64,000 nucleotides of DNA from Alphaproteobacteria bacterium. GTDB taxonomy: Bacteria > Pseudomonadota > Alphaproteobacteria > Micavibrionales > Micavibrionaceae. Positions 1 to 8,246 of the stretch are shown here, in pieces. Position 1 is the first letter of the stretch, and every line of letters begins with the position of its first letter. The position numbers were made by a program, and so were the translations under genes. The stretch spans positions 1-64,000 of the forward strand of contig JAGNLJ010000001.1 in NCBI GenBank assembly GCA_017999645.1. The letters run 5' to 3'. The notes under the pieces were generated by a model. That model searched no databases. It was not told the DNA's origin and saw only the letters and a list, made by a program, of their open reading frames with translations.

Positions 1-181
1 TGGCAACGATGGTATCGAAGTTGACCGCTACACCGGCGGTGTTGTCTACACGTACGGTCCTGGAATGACCTTCCGCGGCTCGATCAGCCATGCTGAATTC
101 GAGAACGTTGCTGGCATCACCGGCGGCGCGACGGATGCAGACGCAACCTCGGTTGTTATCGGTACGCAAATCAACTTCTAA
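1..181 (+). CDS. Outer-membrane porin, C-terminal fragment
   Basis: Only the last 59 codons lie in the window, read from base 2 to the TAA at 179-181. The peptide has alternating polar and hydrophobic residues with Gly/Thr-rich turns, as in amphipathic beta strands, and ends in GTQINF. A C-terminal aromatic residue is the BAM insertion signal of Gram-negative porins. A strong terminator follows at 207-229, so this closes a transcription unit. The family call rests on the end alone and another beta-barrel protein is possible; the N-terminal part lies outside the window. Confidence 0.7.
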   Translation, partial: GNDGIEVDRYTGGVVYTYGPGMTFRGSISHAEFENVAGITGGATDADATSVVIGTQINF

Positions 182-206
182 TCTCGAAAGAGATCAAGAA
201 TACGGG

Positions 207-229
207 AAGGGCGGCGCAAGCCGCCCTTT
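207..229 (+). terminator. Rho-independent terminator after porin
   Basis: Nine-base-pair stem AAGGGCGGC / GCCGCCCTT with a GCAA tetraloop, running into a T-rich tract. It lies 25 bases after the porin stop codon. Confidence 0.85.
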
Positions 230-276
230 CTATTTGTGCAATCTCAATCTTCGTCTTTTGGCCTGCGAAGAGCATC

Positions 277-312
277 TTTCTGCGCTTCCGGTGCTCACGT
301 ACCAAGTGTACG
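277..312. repeat. Dispersed hairpin element, copy 1 (upstream of yggS)
   Basis: A 29-base block matches the copy at 21249-21277 with one mismatch. Both copies end in a CGTAC...GTACG hairpin (298-312 here). This copy lies about 80 bases upstream of yggS and carries no gene of its own; the short open frame across it is not convincing. Confidence 0.6.
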
Positions 313-390
313 TTCCGCTCCGGTTCTCGAAAGATACTCTTCTCGGCACAAAATACTTTGATTGATGAAGCGTGAAGATTAAAATCAGTC

Positions 391-1032
391 ATGACTATTT
401 CCGAGAATCTTAAAAAGATAAAAGCCCGGGCGGGGAATGCGACGGTCATTGCCGTGAGCAAGCAGCAGCCTCAGCACAAAATCGACGAGGTGCTGGCGGC
501 GGGGCACAGGGTTTACGGCGAGAACCGCGTGCAGGAAGCGCAGGCACACTGGAGCGGCGCGCATGAAAAATTCCCGGATCTCGAGCTGCATCTGATCGGC
601 TCGCTGCAGACCAACAAGGCGAAAGATGCGGTGGCGCTGTTCGATGTCATCCAGACGGTGGACCGCGAAAAGCTGGCAAAAGCGCTGGCGGCGGAGATGA
701 AAAAGCAGAATAAATTTCCCGCCTGTTATATCGAGGTGAATACGGGCGAGGAGGAGCAAAAAGGCGGCGTTGCGCCTGCCGGTCTGCCGGAGCTTTTGAA
801 ATCATGCAGGGAATGCGGGCTAGAGATTACGGGCTTGATGTGCATTCCGCCGCTTGAGGAGCCGCCCGCGCTGCATTTTGCGTTGTTAAAAAAACTCGCG
901 GATGAAAACGGGCTGAAAAATATCAGCATGGGCATGAGCATGGATTTCGAAAAGGCGCTGGCGCTGGGCGCGACGCATGTCAGGGTCGGGGAAGCGATTT
1001 TCGGGACGCGGCAACCGCGCAAGCCTGCCTAG
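391..1032 (+). CDS. yggS: YggS family PLP homeostasis protein
   Basis: This cytosolic, single-domain protein binds pyridoxal 5'-phosphate and belongs to the YggS/PLPBP family, which buffers free PLP and affects amino-acid and keto-acid pools; no enzymatic reaction is established. The family pattern is clear: Lys24 in AVSK is the expected Schiff-base lysine, followed by YGENRVQE, HLIGSLQTNK, GLMCIPP and a C-terminal SMGMSMDFEKAL...VRVGEAIFG block. At 213 residues it is full length. The ATG at 391 is used because AVSK then lies near the N-terminus as usual. The downstream gene is convergent and overlaps the stop by 4 bases. Confidence 0.93.
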   Translation: MTISENLKKIKARAGNATVIAVSKQQPQHKIDEVLAAGHRVYGENRVQEAQAHWSGAHEKFPDLELHLIGSLQTNKAKDAVALFDVIQTVDREKLAKALAAEMKKQNKFPACYIEVNTGEEEQKGGVAPAGLPELLKSCRECGLEITGLMCIPPLEEPPALHFALLKKLADENGLKNISMGMSMDFEKALALGATHVRVGEAIFGTRQPRKPA

Positions 1033-1667
1033 TAAAGTTCGTACGGCGAAAAATATTCCGTGATTTTCTTTTCCGGCTGTGCGGATTTTGCGAGGCCGCG
1101 GTCGGTGAAAGCGAGCAGCGAAACGGGTAGATCATCCGGCGTTGTTCCGGCCAGCGCGGCGGCGAGACGTTTTTCAGGATCGTCGAGAATTTGTTTTTTC
1201 ATTTGCGGCTTATCGCCCGATAAAAAACCGAGCGCGTTGCCGGCGATGTCGGTGCCGGTTTCCTCGCGCACGATGACATTGGCGATGCCGCTGGCGGCGC
1301 CTACAGGTCCGCCGAAAATCGCGCCGCCGATGACCATGGGTGCGGATTTGATTTCATCGCCGGTGAGTTTTCGATAGAGATGGCTGACGATGGGGATGTG
1401 CTGGAGCGGGTTGATCATGTCGAGCAGATCGTAAAATCCGAATTCCTCATCTTTGGATTTTACCGGTTCCTGCATCTGGTAGGAGAGCGCGGTTTTGAAG
1501 GAGGGGTCAGAGGCTTCGGCCTGGGCCAGGTTGCGGGTGATTTCGTCCTTCGCGGTGCCCGCCTTTACCCATGTGGGTATGCTGCCGCCCATGCGCGGGT
1601 TATGAACCATTCTAAGGATATTGCCGGAAGGGCCGTTCTGGCCGTTTCCGCCGCTACTTTCGATCAT
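1029..1667 (-). CDS. Hypothetical protein with glycine-rich hydrophobic segment
   Basis: This 212-residue protein has no assigned function that I can name. The N-terminal part is Gly/Ser/Asn-rich and polar. Residues about 85-145 hold a conserved-looking block: a MINPLQHIPIVSHLYRKLTG stretch followed by a Gly/Ala-rich hydrophobic segment around GGAIFGGPVGAASG that could insert in or lie against a membrane. The C-terminus is charged. It overlaps the end of yggS by 4 bases tail to tail, and the response-regulator-like gene is divergent from it. Coding use matches the neighbours, so I take it as real. Confidence 0.7.
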   Translation of the reverse strand: MIESSGGNGQNGPSGNILRMVHNPRMGGSIPTWVKAGTAKDEITRNLAQAEASDPSFKTALSYQMQEPVKSKDEEFGFYDLLDMINPLQHIPIVSHLYRKLTGDEIKSAPMVIGGAIFGGPVGAASGIANVIVREETGTDIAGNALGFLSGDKPQMKKQILDDPEKRLAAALAGTTPDDLPVSLLAFTDRGLAKSAQPEKKITEYFSPYELY

Positions 1668-1728
1668 AAAGGCCTCAATTCTGCTTTAAGACTTGCAAAA
1701 GCCGTGCCAGAAGGCCAGAAACAGGCTC

Positions 1729-2292
1729 ATGAGCGTCAAAATCACGATCATCGACCAAAACGCGGCCAGCCGGGAGCAGTTAGCGGCCCTGCTGGCGCGG
1801 GAAAATATCGTCAATTGCGAGGTCGTGGCCGAAGCCGGGGGCAGCAGGGGCGCTTATCTCTGGATAGGCGAAAAGGACCAGAAACCGCCGGAGGGCTTTA
1901 AAATAGGCGAAAATGACCGGTTTGTACGGCCTGTACGTGCCGGTGCGGTGCTGGACCGGGTGCGCAGGCTGCAGGCGATGGCGAAGAATACGGGCAGGAA
2001 AATTGCTATCGGGCCGTTCGAGCTGGACGTGCACAGCAATGAAATTTTACTGGCCGAAGACCGGGCGGTGCGGCTGACGGACAAAGAAAAAGAAATCCTG
2101 GTGCTGCTTGCTGAGGCGAAAGGCAAGGCGGTCGAGCGGCAGGCGCTGCTGGAAAAAGTCTGGGGGTACGCGGAGGGTCTCGACACGCATACGTTAGAAA
2201 CTCACATCTACCGCCTGCGGCAGAAAATCGAGCGCGATCCTGCGAAACCGGAAATTTTACTGACCGACGGAGCGGGTTATAAAATTATCTGA
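1729..2292 (+). CDS. OmpR-type DNA-binding protein with truncated receiver
   Basis: This is a transcription factor with a C-terminal winged helix of the OmpR/PhoB type (about residues 95-187): a KEKEILVLLAEAKGKAV segment, LLEKVWGY, then THTLETHIYRLRQKIE and the final wing. The N-terminal part begins like a receiver domain (KITIIDQNAASREQL) and ends like one (FVRPVRAGAVLDRV), but is only about 90 residues long. It lacks an obvious phospho-acceptor Asp and the usual Lys before Pro. It is therefore probably not controlled by ordinary phosphorylation. ATG 1729 is preferred over the TTG 36 bases upstream. No histidine kinase is adjacent. Confidence 0.85.
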   Translation: MSVKITIIDQNAASREQLAALLARENIVNCEVVAEAGGSRGAYLWIGEKDQKPPEGFKIGENDRFVRPVRAGAVLDRVRRLQAMAKNTGRKIAIGPFELDVHSNEILLAEDRAVRLTDKEKEILVLLAEAKGKAVERQALLEKVWGYAEGLDTHTLETHIYRLRQKIERDPAKPEILLTDGAGYKII

Positions 2293-2850
2293 TCAGGAAT
2301 TTTTCGCTTTTTCGACGGCGGCGACGAGGCTGCCGAGGAAACTGTCGCTGCGTTCAATCACGAGATATTCAATGCCGCGTTCCGTGAGCGGCTTTAGATC
2401 AGCAAGCAATTGATGGATTGTGCGGATGTCGGCGGCGGCGAGTTCGACAGGCGGCGGCGCATCATCGTGCGTATGTGACGCTGGCGGCGCAGTGCGGTCT
2501 ACTTTCTGCGCGACATGCTGGTAAACGCCCGCGGCCCTGGAGGCTTCGCCGTCGGTGTGCGTACGCGGCGCGGATTTGGGCGCGTGATTTTGCGGCGCGA
2601 TGATTTTTTGTCCACCATCAGATTTTTGGGGTTGAAGCGAGACTAGAAAATTTTCGAGGAAGACGCGGAGTGCCTCGACCGTCACGGTGGCGTTGTCGTC
2701 GGTTTCGAATCCGGAATTTTCTTTTTGCGTATCGTCTTTTTTGCGACGGCCTTCCTGGTCGGGATCATGGCGGCGGATATCAAGGCGCGTGTCGGCATGC
2801 TCAGCCTGACGCGACCGCGTGATGAAAAGATTGCCGAAATTCGAGAACAT
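2293..2850 (-). CDS. Hypothetical hydrophilic protein
   Basis: This 185-residue protein was not recognised. The N-terminal 50 residues are rich in Arg, Asp and Lys. The middle (about 80-130) is Pro/Ala/His-rich and looks disordered. The last 55 residues (from about AAADIRTIHQLLADL to the end) look helical and may be the only folded part. No signal peptide or membrane segment is visible. It is convergent with the regulator gene with zero bases between the stops. The start at 2850 has a GGCAGG ribosome site 8-10 bases upstream. Confidence 0.65.
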   Translation of the reverse strand: MFSNFGNLFITRSRQAEHADTRLDIRRHDPDQEGRRKKDDTQKENSGFETDDNATVTVEALRVFLENFLVSLQPQKSDGGQKIIAPQNHAPKSAPRTHTDGEASRAAGVYQHVAQKVDRTAPPASHTHDDAPPPVELAAADIRTIHQLLADLKPLTERGIEYLVIERSDSFLGSLVAAVEKAKNS

Positions 2851-2945
2851 CGCCTGCCCTTATGTTGCGAGAAGCCCGTACTATTATTCTAGCAGCAATG
2901 CAAAAGCGATGCCAAAAGGCGGGTTTCAGGGCGATTTTGGTAATT

Positions 2946-3656
2946 TTATTGCTTGAGGGACGGTAAAGAGCCCTTTTCCGCGCTTTCCAGGAACCAGGGG
3001 GCGGTGTACGTGGCCAGGGCAGTGCCTTCCGAAAGGAGTTCAAGGCGGCCGGTGTCGCTCATCATCAGCCAGTGGTCGGTGCCGTCGAGCTTATGGGTGG
3101 CGTCATTGTCGGCCTTGATCGGGCGAAGGTGAAGGACAATTTCGCCATCGAACACCACGTTTTTGGGCAGATTTGCCGTACGTGCTTTTTCCGCCGGTGT
3201 GAGCTCAAGTTCGAACAGCGGATCAAGGTCGTTGATGATCACCGCGATCCATTCCTTGCCATACGGAAACGGGAAGTACGGCACGTTTCGCCCGGAGGCT
3301 TCGTGGAATGAGAAGGCGAGATGATTGCCCTGGATTAGCAATTTTACGGGCGTGCGGATTTTGATGAAGTCGCGCTCGACATTGTACGTACCGAAGCCCC
3401 ATTTAAGACGAAGCAATTCCGCTTCGAGAACTTCGCGCTTGCCGTCGTAAGTCGTCTCGGCGAGATATTTCGGTGAATTCTCGATCCATTGCTCGTAGGC
3501 GGGCGTGTGGCCGTTCAGCGTAAAAAAAGCGAAGACAGCCTTGTCGTTTTCGGTGACTTCGCCACCCTGCGCAAAAGCCATGCCGGCAAAGCACAGCAGG
3601 AGAATCGAAAGAATAAATTGCGCGGACGCGTGTATGGCGGTTGTTGCTACGGTCAT
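2946..3656 (-). CDS. Exported protein of unknown function
   Basis: This 236-residue protein starts with a clear signal peptide: a short N-region, then the hydrophobic stretch around FILSILLLCFAGMAFA, with likely cleavage after AFA. The mature part is mixed alpha/beta with several aromatic positions (HTPAYEQWI, PYFPFPYGKEW), a conserved-looking IINDLDPLFELEL segment and a C-terminal half that reads like beta strands. It is probably periplasmic. I do not recognise a family with confidence. A GTG two codons upstream (3662) is an alternative start. The Smr gene is divergent. Confidence 0.75.
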   Translation of the reverse strand: MTVATTAIHASAQFILSILLLCFAGMAFAQGGEVTENDKAVFAFFTLNGHTPAYEQWIENSPKYLAETTYDGKREVLEAELLRLKWGFGTYNVERDFIKIRTPVKLLIQGNHLAFSFHEASGRNVPYFPFPYGKEWIAVIINDLDPLFELELTPAEKARTANLPKNVVFDGEIVLHLRPIKADNDATHKLDGTDHWLMMSDTGRLELLSEGTALATYTAPWFLESAEKGSLPSLKQ

Positions 3657-3678
3657 TTTCACAGCATAAACTTAGGAT

Positions 3679-4212
3679 ATGACGGGGAAGAAAGACAAGA
3701 ACAAATCCAAGCCAGGTTTAAGCAAAAAAGATGCCGCGCTGTGGAAAGCGATGACGGCGGACGTACGGCTTCTGCCCGGGCGCAACTATGAAGAGAACGA
3801 AGAAGAAGATCTTCACGCAGGCGAAGAAAAAATCATCGAGCGCGTTGGCGTGGAGTTTTGTGAAACGCAGAAGCAGCCGAAAGGGCGCGGCGTTGACAAA
3901 CGTACGGCGCAGCGTCTTTCGCGCGGAAAAATGATTATTGATGGAACACTGGATCTGCACGGGATGAACCAGCAAGAGGCACGTACGGCTCTGGCGCGAT
4001 TCATCAAGAGCAGTTACGAGCGCGGGCGGCGGTGCGTGCTTGTCATCACCGGCAAGGGAAACCAGGACAAGCCGGGTGTTTTAAAAGAGCGGGTGCCGGA
4101 ATGGCTGAACGAGGCGCCGCTGGAGGCGTTGGTGCTGAAAACTGCGCAGGCAAAACAACAGGATGGCGGTTTGGGCGCAATTTATGTGCTTCTACGCCGT
4201 TCACGCAGCTAA
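3679..4212 (+). CDS. Smr domain protein
   Basis: This is a small cytosolic protein with a C-terminal Smr (MutS2-related) domain at about residues 85-177. The diagnostic elements are LDLHGM, VLVITGKG, and the GGLGAIYVLLRR end. Smr domains bind or nick nucleic acids; stand-alone alphaproteobacterial members such as this one are uncharacterised. The first 80 residues are charged and probably a flexible lead (KKDKNKSKPGLSKKD). It begins at an ATG with TTAGGA just upstream, divergent from the exported-protein gene, and shares no obvious pathway with its neighbours. Confidence 0.9.
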   Translation: MTGKKDKNKSKPGLSKKDAALWKAMTADVRLLPGRNYEENEEEDLHAGEEKIIERVGVEFCETQKQPKGRGVDKRTAQRLSRGKMIIDGTLDLHGMNQQEARTALARFIKSSYERGRRCVLVITGKGNQDKPGVLKERVPEWLNEAPLEALVLKTAQAKQQDGGLGAIYVLLRRSRS

Positions 4213-4275
4213 TTTGACAAGATTTCCATATTAAAATATAAAGTTTTGGTCTGAAAGGGCGGGGAGGCCTTAATC

Positions 4276-5028
4276 ATGATCAGCGAAAACGCTGCGGAAA
4301 ATTGGGCAAACGCACTCGCCGATATGCGCGAGGCAGTCAGCCATGACACGAAACCGATCGTGCTGGATCTTGGTTTTCGCGTCGACAGCACGAGGCCCAA
4401 GCTACTAGAAAAAAATCCCGACCGATATCACCTCATCACTTTGAACAGCACCGAACGTTATCTTGCGGTGCGAAGATTGATGAACGAATTTAACGCTTCG
4501 CAATTCGGTCTAGCGGAGCGTCTCGAAGTTTCCTACGACCAAAAAAGAATTCTGCATTCCGAGTTTGCAATGGATGATGAAAAAAGCGTTGCGCGGCTCG
4601 TAGCGATTTATAATGAACTGTCAGGGCACCGCATTATTGCCAGTACGATTGCGGAAGATCGTTTCCCGCATTATTTCCCTTTCACATGCACGCGTTCAAC
4701 CAGAGAAAGATTTTCACATATGCCTTTAAGGCATCCGGTGTACGGCAACGCCGGCGAAATCGAAGTGAAGGGGCAAAAGAAAATGATTCTGCTTGAGGGC
4801 GCCGAGATCGCAGACAACGCCCCAAAGGCCGACGAGCTGAAAGAAGCTTTGTTGTGGCCTCAAGGCGTTCATGTGATCGCACGGCTGCGTGTGAACCTGA
4901 AGAGCGCCATGCAAAGTAAAAAATATTACAGAGCCCCGGATACAACAAATGTGTATCCGAAGCTCATGTTTTCGATATATGGAGAGCGCCAACTGGCGCA
5001 GAATATGAGCGCCAGCCCGCAGTTCTAA
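4276..5028 (+). CDS. Hypothetical protein
   Basis: This 250-residue soluble protein was not recognised. It has no signal peptide or membrane helix. Visible features are an early IVLDLGFRVD strand, a YHLITLNSTERYLAVRRLMNEF helix-strand unit, an acidic AMDDEKSVARLVAIYNELSGH segment, and a C-terminal part with several Tyr residues (KKYYRAPDTTNVYPKLMFSIYGERQ). The start ATG at 4276 lies behind an A/T-rich spacer and a weak GGAGG. The UPF0114 gene is convergent 4 bases downstream. Confidence 0.7.
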   Translation: MISENAAENWANALADMREAVSHDTKPIVLDLGFRVDSTRPKLLEKNPDRYHLITLNSTERYLAVRRLMNEFNASQFGLAERLEVSYDQKRILHSEFAMDDEKSVARLVAIYNELSGHRIIASTIAEDRFPHYFPFTCTRSTRERFSHMPLRHPVYGNAGEIEVKGQKKMILLEGAEIADNAPKADELKEALLWPQGVHVIARLRVNLKSAMQSKKYYRAPDTTNVYPKLMFSIYGERQLAQNMSASPQF

Positions 5029-5032
5029 GCCG

Positions 5033-5605
5033 TCAATGCTGTCCCTGGATGCGGTCCATCGAGGCAAGCATGATCGCTGTCAGCACCATGACGAAGTGAA
5101 TTCCTGTCGTCCAAGCGAGTTCCATATTGGTGTAACGACCGACATCCAGAAAGATTTTCAAAAGGTGGATCGAGGAAATCGAGACGATCGAGGTTGAAAG
5201 CTTGATCTTCAGCGAGGACGAATCCAGCTTGCCCAGCCATGAGAGCTTGCCATCGCGGACATCGAGTTTACCGACTGAATTTTCGTAGCCGGAAATGATA
5301 ACCATGATGATGAGCGTGCCGACCAGGACTTTGTCGACGAAGGTCAGCATCATCAGGAGCAGCTCGTTCTTGTCGTATTCGAAAATATGCAGGCCGAATT
5401 TGAAGATCATGATGACGAAATTCATCGAGAACAGGCCGAGCGACGCGGCCAGGCCGATGAACATGGGCATCAGGAGCCAGCGGCTCGCGAAGATCACGCG
5501 TTCAAGTATGAGTTCGGTGCCGTACAGGTGGCCGCCGCGACCATAATGATCCTCGTGACCAAAATTCCCGCCGGGGGGTTCCCCGGTGTGATGTGGTTCA
5601 GTCAT
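5033..5605 (-). CDS. UPF0114 family integral membrane protein
   Basis: This 190-residue protein has four hydrophobic segments in the arrangement of the UPF0114/YqhA family: WLLMPMFIGLAASLGLF, the MTFVDKVLVGTLIIMVIISG segment, IVSISSIHLLKIFL, and WTTGIHFVMVLTAIMLASMD. The loop after helix 2 (GYENSVGKLD) and SLKIKLSTSIVSISSIHLL are typical of the family. Molecular function is unknown; it is an inner-membrane protein. The open frame extends 41 codons further upstream, but ATG 5605 has a good GGAG site and matches the family N-terminus, so that start is used. Confidence 0.88.
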   Translation of the reverse strand: MTEPHHTGEPPGGNFGHEDHYGRGGHLYGTELILERVIFASRWLLMPMFIGLAASLGLFSMNFVIMIFKFGLHIFEYDKNELLLMMLTFVDKVLVGTLIIMVIISGYENSVGKLDVRDGKLSWLGKLDSSSLKIKLSTSIVSISSIHLLKIFLDVGRYTNMELAWTTGIHFVMVLTAIMLASMDRIQGQH

Positions 5606-5936
5606 AGTTTTTCTCCGTGTCCGTATAGTCTTTTTTTTCGTAGCGTCTGGATTGTATCGAACGGGGTGCGAAACGCACAAGGAATTTCTGGCCGCATGGC
5701 TTGCGGCAGGGCACTTGCCGTAATGCAATCATAAGATGTATTCAGGCAATAATAAAAACCCATGATGCAATATTCATAAGGTTTTTCCAGTAAATAGCCA
5801 ATAAAGGCGGCTGCGGGTAAAAGAATGACCGCAAGATGTATTATGTTAATGCTCCGTTTACCTTATGGACGTAATATTATTTCCAGAAAACGACTGACTC
5901 AACGATCGTTTTCAAGATGTCGCAACGGGATTCATT

Positions 5937-7019
5937 ATGGGACAAGGCCAGAAATTCAATACGCCCGACCGGCTGAGTAACAAGTTTGACGCAGTCAGCG
6001 CCAAAGGGAACAGCTTTTCCGATATCGTGAAGGCCGCCAATAATTTCCTGCTGCTCCATTTTGTATCCAGCGAAAGCTCGCCCGAGGAACAGCGCATAGC
6101 CGAAGCCAATATCGGTTTCAGCGATTCCATTTCCACAAGCGTCATCCCGACCGTGAACGCGCCGAACGAAGATGAGCGCACGCTTCAGAAAAAGAGAGAC
6201 GAAGAGAGTGAGCGGGATGCTCTTCTTGCCGAGGTGCAGAAGCAGCTTGAGGAAGCGAACAAGCGCATCTCGAAGATGATCGATGAATGCCAGAAGATGG
6301 CGGAGTGGTGCCGGGACCAGGCGAAGAAAGCGTCCGAGGCGATGGATAAGATCACCGAGCGGATGACGAAGAATAACGAAATCATCAGTGACTTCGATGA
6401 GGAGATCGGGAGTTACAAAGCAACAGGTCATTTCGATCGTGAGAAAGTCCGGAAGCGCCTTGCCGAAAGAGGAATAAAAACAAAAGACGATATCAGCGAT
6501 AAAAAATTAATTGAGCTGGCGGAGAAAGCGCGGCTGGATTTGCTGCAGGATAATAGTGATCAGAGTAAGTTGCATGATGAACTTAAAAAAGTGAAAGAAG
6601 ATTGGGAAGCGCAGCAAAAACTTGCCGAACAAAAGAAGCGTGAATGGGAAGAAGAACAGAAAAGATTAAATGGGGGCAATCTTCCGCCTGAGGAAAAAAC
6701 CAAACAGTTGGAAGAATTGAAGAAGAATGCTGAAGATGAAATCGAAAAGATGAGGCAAAAAAATGCTGCGACTCAGGAATCTCAGCAGAAAACAGAGTCG
6801 AAATTGAAAGAAAAACGGAAGGAATCAAAATTAGAAGAGAGCGCCTCCGATTTCGCGGAGGCCAGTTTAGAATCCAATGAAAAAGATAGACCATCCATAG
6901 GCAAGCAGTTTACATCTGCCGCGGATCCATCCGTAGAAAAGCCTGCTGTAAAAAATGAAAATTCAGATGGCAGGGAAAGCTTTGATCCAAACAAGCAGGC
7001 GAAGATTTCCGTTACCTGA
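5937..7019 (+). CDS. Coiled-coil hypothetical protein
   Basis: This 360-residue protein is dominated by long heptad-like stretches rich in Glu, Lys and Gln: about residues 80-145 (RTLQKKRDEESERDALLAEV onward) and 190-295. The first 75 residues are mixed and may be globular; the last 60 are Ser/Asp/Asn-rich and probably disordered. There is no signal peptide or membrane segment. It could be a scaffold or structural protein, but nothing in the sequence gives a specific function. The gene becomes AT-richer towards its 3' end. The exported-protein gene at 7025 is convergent 5 bases away. Confidence 0.72.
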   Translation: MGQGQKFNTPDRLSNKFDAVSAKGNSFSDIVKAANNFLLLHFVSSESSPEEQRIAEANIGFSDSISTSVIPTVNAPNEDERTLQKKRDEESERDALLAEVQKQLEEANKRISKMIDECQKMAEWCRDQAKKASEAMDKITERMTKNNEIISDFDEEIGSYKATGHFDREKVRKRLAERGIKTKDDISDKKLIELAEKARLDLLQDNSDQSKLHDELKKVKEDWEAQQKLAEQKKREWEEEQKRLNGGNLPPEEKTKQLEELKKNAEDEIEKMRQKNAATQESQQKTESKLKEKRKESKLEESASDFAEASLESNEKDRPSIGKQFTSAADPSVEKPAVKNENSDGRESFDPNKQAKISVT

Positions 7020-7024
7020 AGTTA

Positions 7025-7642
7025 TTAATGCTCCAGCCGGGGGGCGTTTGCAGAAACTTTCAGCGGGGGATTTTTTACCAGTTCCGCAGCCTCATCAACA
7101 CCTTTGATCGCTGATTTATTAAGCCCGTAAATTCCAACCAGCTCTCCCCTTACATAAATGCCTATCACTGTGCTTTCCCCCTTGTCCGGGTCCCTAAAAG
7201 ACTTGGCCGTAGCATTGTTTTTTGAAAAACGCGCCAAAATGGTCTGTTCAACCTTTTCACCGCTCATAGCTGAATTTTTCCCTTCGATGATAAAAAAACC
7301 GGCTTCATCAGGGTGTTTTACCGAATGGCTTCGTGCCCGTGCTTCACTAGTATGCTCGCTTTCCTTACCATCGATTATTTCACCGCGTGCCGCTCTTCCG
7401 GCTTGGTCGGCCAGATATCGGGCTTCTTCAATATTCTTTGTAATACCCTCATTAGCCTTATCCATACGTTTTTGCAGTTCCGGTGGAATTGCAGCAGGTG
7501 CGGAGGTGCTAACCGTGGTCGCTCTTGGCTCCTGGGCCGTGGCGTTGTTGTTGAAAGCCGGAATGACCGTGAGCAGAGTCGCGAGTGCGGCAGCGGGTGC
7601 CGTGCTGGTGATAAATCCACGAAATTTTTGTGCAAGTGACAT
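7025..7642 (-). CDS. Exported hypothetical protein
   Basis: This 205-residue protein starts with a signal peptide (basic N-region, then APAAALATLLTVIPAF, with likely cleavage near NATAQ). The mature part has a helical region (PPELQKRMDKANEGITKNI) and a C-terminal alpha/beta segment with TVIGIYVRGELVGIYGLN, resembling a small sensor-like or inhibitor-like fold. I do not recognise the family. It is probably periplasmic. ATG 7642 is chosen over a GTG one codon upstream. A perfect 8-base palindrome (7821-7842) lies in the upstream region. Confidence 0.72.
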   Translation of the reverse strand: MSLAQKFRGFITSTAPAAALATLLTVIPAFNNNATAQEPRATTVSTSAPAAIPPELQKRMDKANEGITKNIEEARYLADQAGRAARGEIIDGKESEHTSEARARSHSVKHPDEAGFFIIEGKNSAMSGEKVEQTILARFSKNNATAKSFRDPDKGESTVIGIYVRGELVGIYGLNKSAIKGVDEAAELVKNPPLKVSANAPRLEH

Positions 7643-7820
7643 CACAAAATCGTCCTAAAATTTCCGGTATTTCCAGTCTTCTTATATACGCTCAAAAGCC
7701 TTTAAAATCAAGAAAATGAGTCCATTGGCTTTCCGTAATTTTATTACATTAATATCTTAACGCGATTCCGGCTAATAATATTGTTGCTGTGAAATTCTAT
7801 AACTTTTAATACATAAAACA

Positions 7821-7842
7821 TGTATTCGTTAATGCGAATACA
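7821..7842. promoter_or_regulatory. Perfect palindrome TGTATTCG-N6-CGAATACA
   Basis: Eight-base inverted arms separated by six bases in AT-rich DNA, 180 bases upstream of the gene that starts at 7642 (minus strand). It has the size and symmetry of an operator; no regulator gene is adjacent. An ATACAT/ATGTAT inverted repeat overlaps it at 7810-7826. Confidence 0.4.
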
Positions 7843-7916
7843 TTAAGATTTTAATTTTTTGGGACGGGTTTTGGGGTGGATTCGCGGGCTTGGGGCAGGC
7901 GGAATCGGTGTGAGTT

Positions 7917-7949
7917 GAAAAAATAATCGGGCCAGAAAATTATTTTTTC
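7917..7949. repeat. AT-rich perfect hairpin
   Basis: Eleven-base perfect inverted repeat, GAAAAAATAAT / ATTATTTTTTC, with an 11-base loop. It directly abuts the repeat that begins at 7949. It could terminate transcription on either strand. Confidence 0.6.
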
Positions 7950-8117
7950 GTCATTGCGAGCGATCAACGGGAGCGAAGCAATCCAAATCCCCGCTTTAAA
8001 AGTTTTGCCGCATTCGCGGCGGGCGCGGGGAAGACAAGAGGTGGATTGCTTCGTCACTGCGTTCCTCGCAATGACGGGGGTGGGGGTTGCTACGCCGGGA
8101 GCGAGCCCGGCGCGCAA
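7949..8117. repeat. Dispersed CATTGCGAG / AAGCAATCC repeat cluster
   Basis: Two arms face each other: 7949-7988 (CGTCATTGCGAG...GCAATCC) and 8042-8075 (GGATTGCTTCGTC...CTCGCAATGACG). A further CGCAATGACG remnant lies at 8112-8121. This word family is a widespread intergenic repeat in alphaproteobacteria (established knowledge). Another copy is at 11586-11623. The gene-free stretch 7643-8246 otherwise holds only the palindromes listed separately. Confidence 0.7.
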
Positions 8118-8246
8118 TGACGAAAGTTGTTGGGGTTTTGGCCGGAAATCAGCGGTTCAGGCCTCCTCGCCATGACAAAAAGGAGTTTTTCATCCGACTG
8201 GCGGCTTTTTTATGATAAAGTGGGCCAGTTTTTAGGAGAGTTATTC

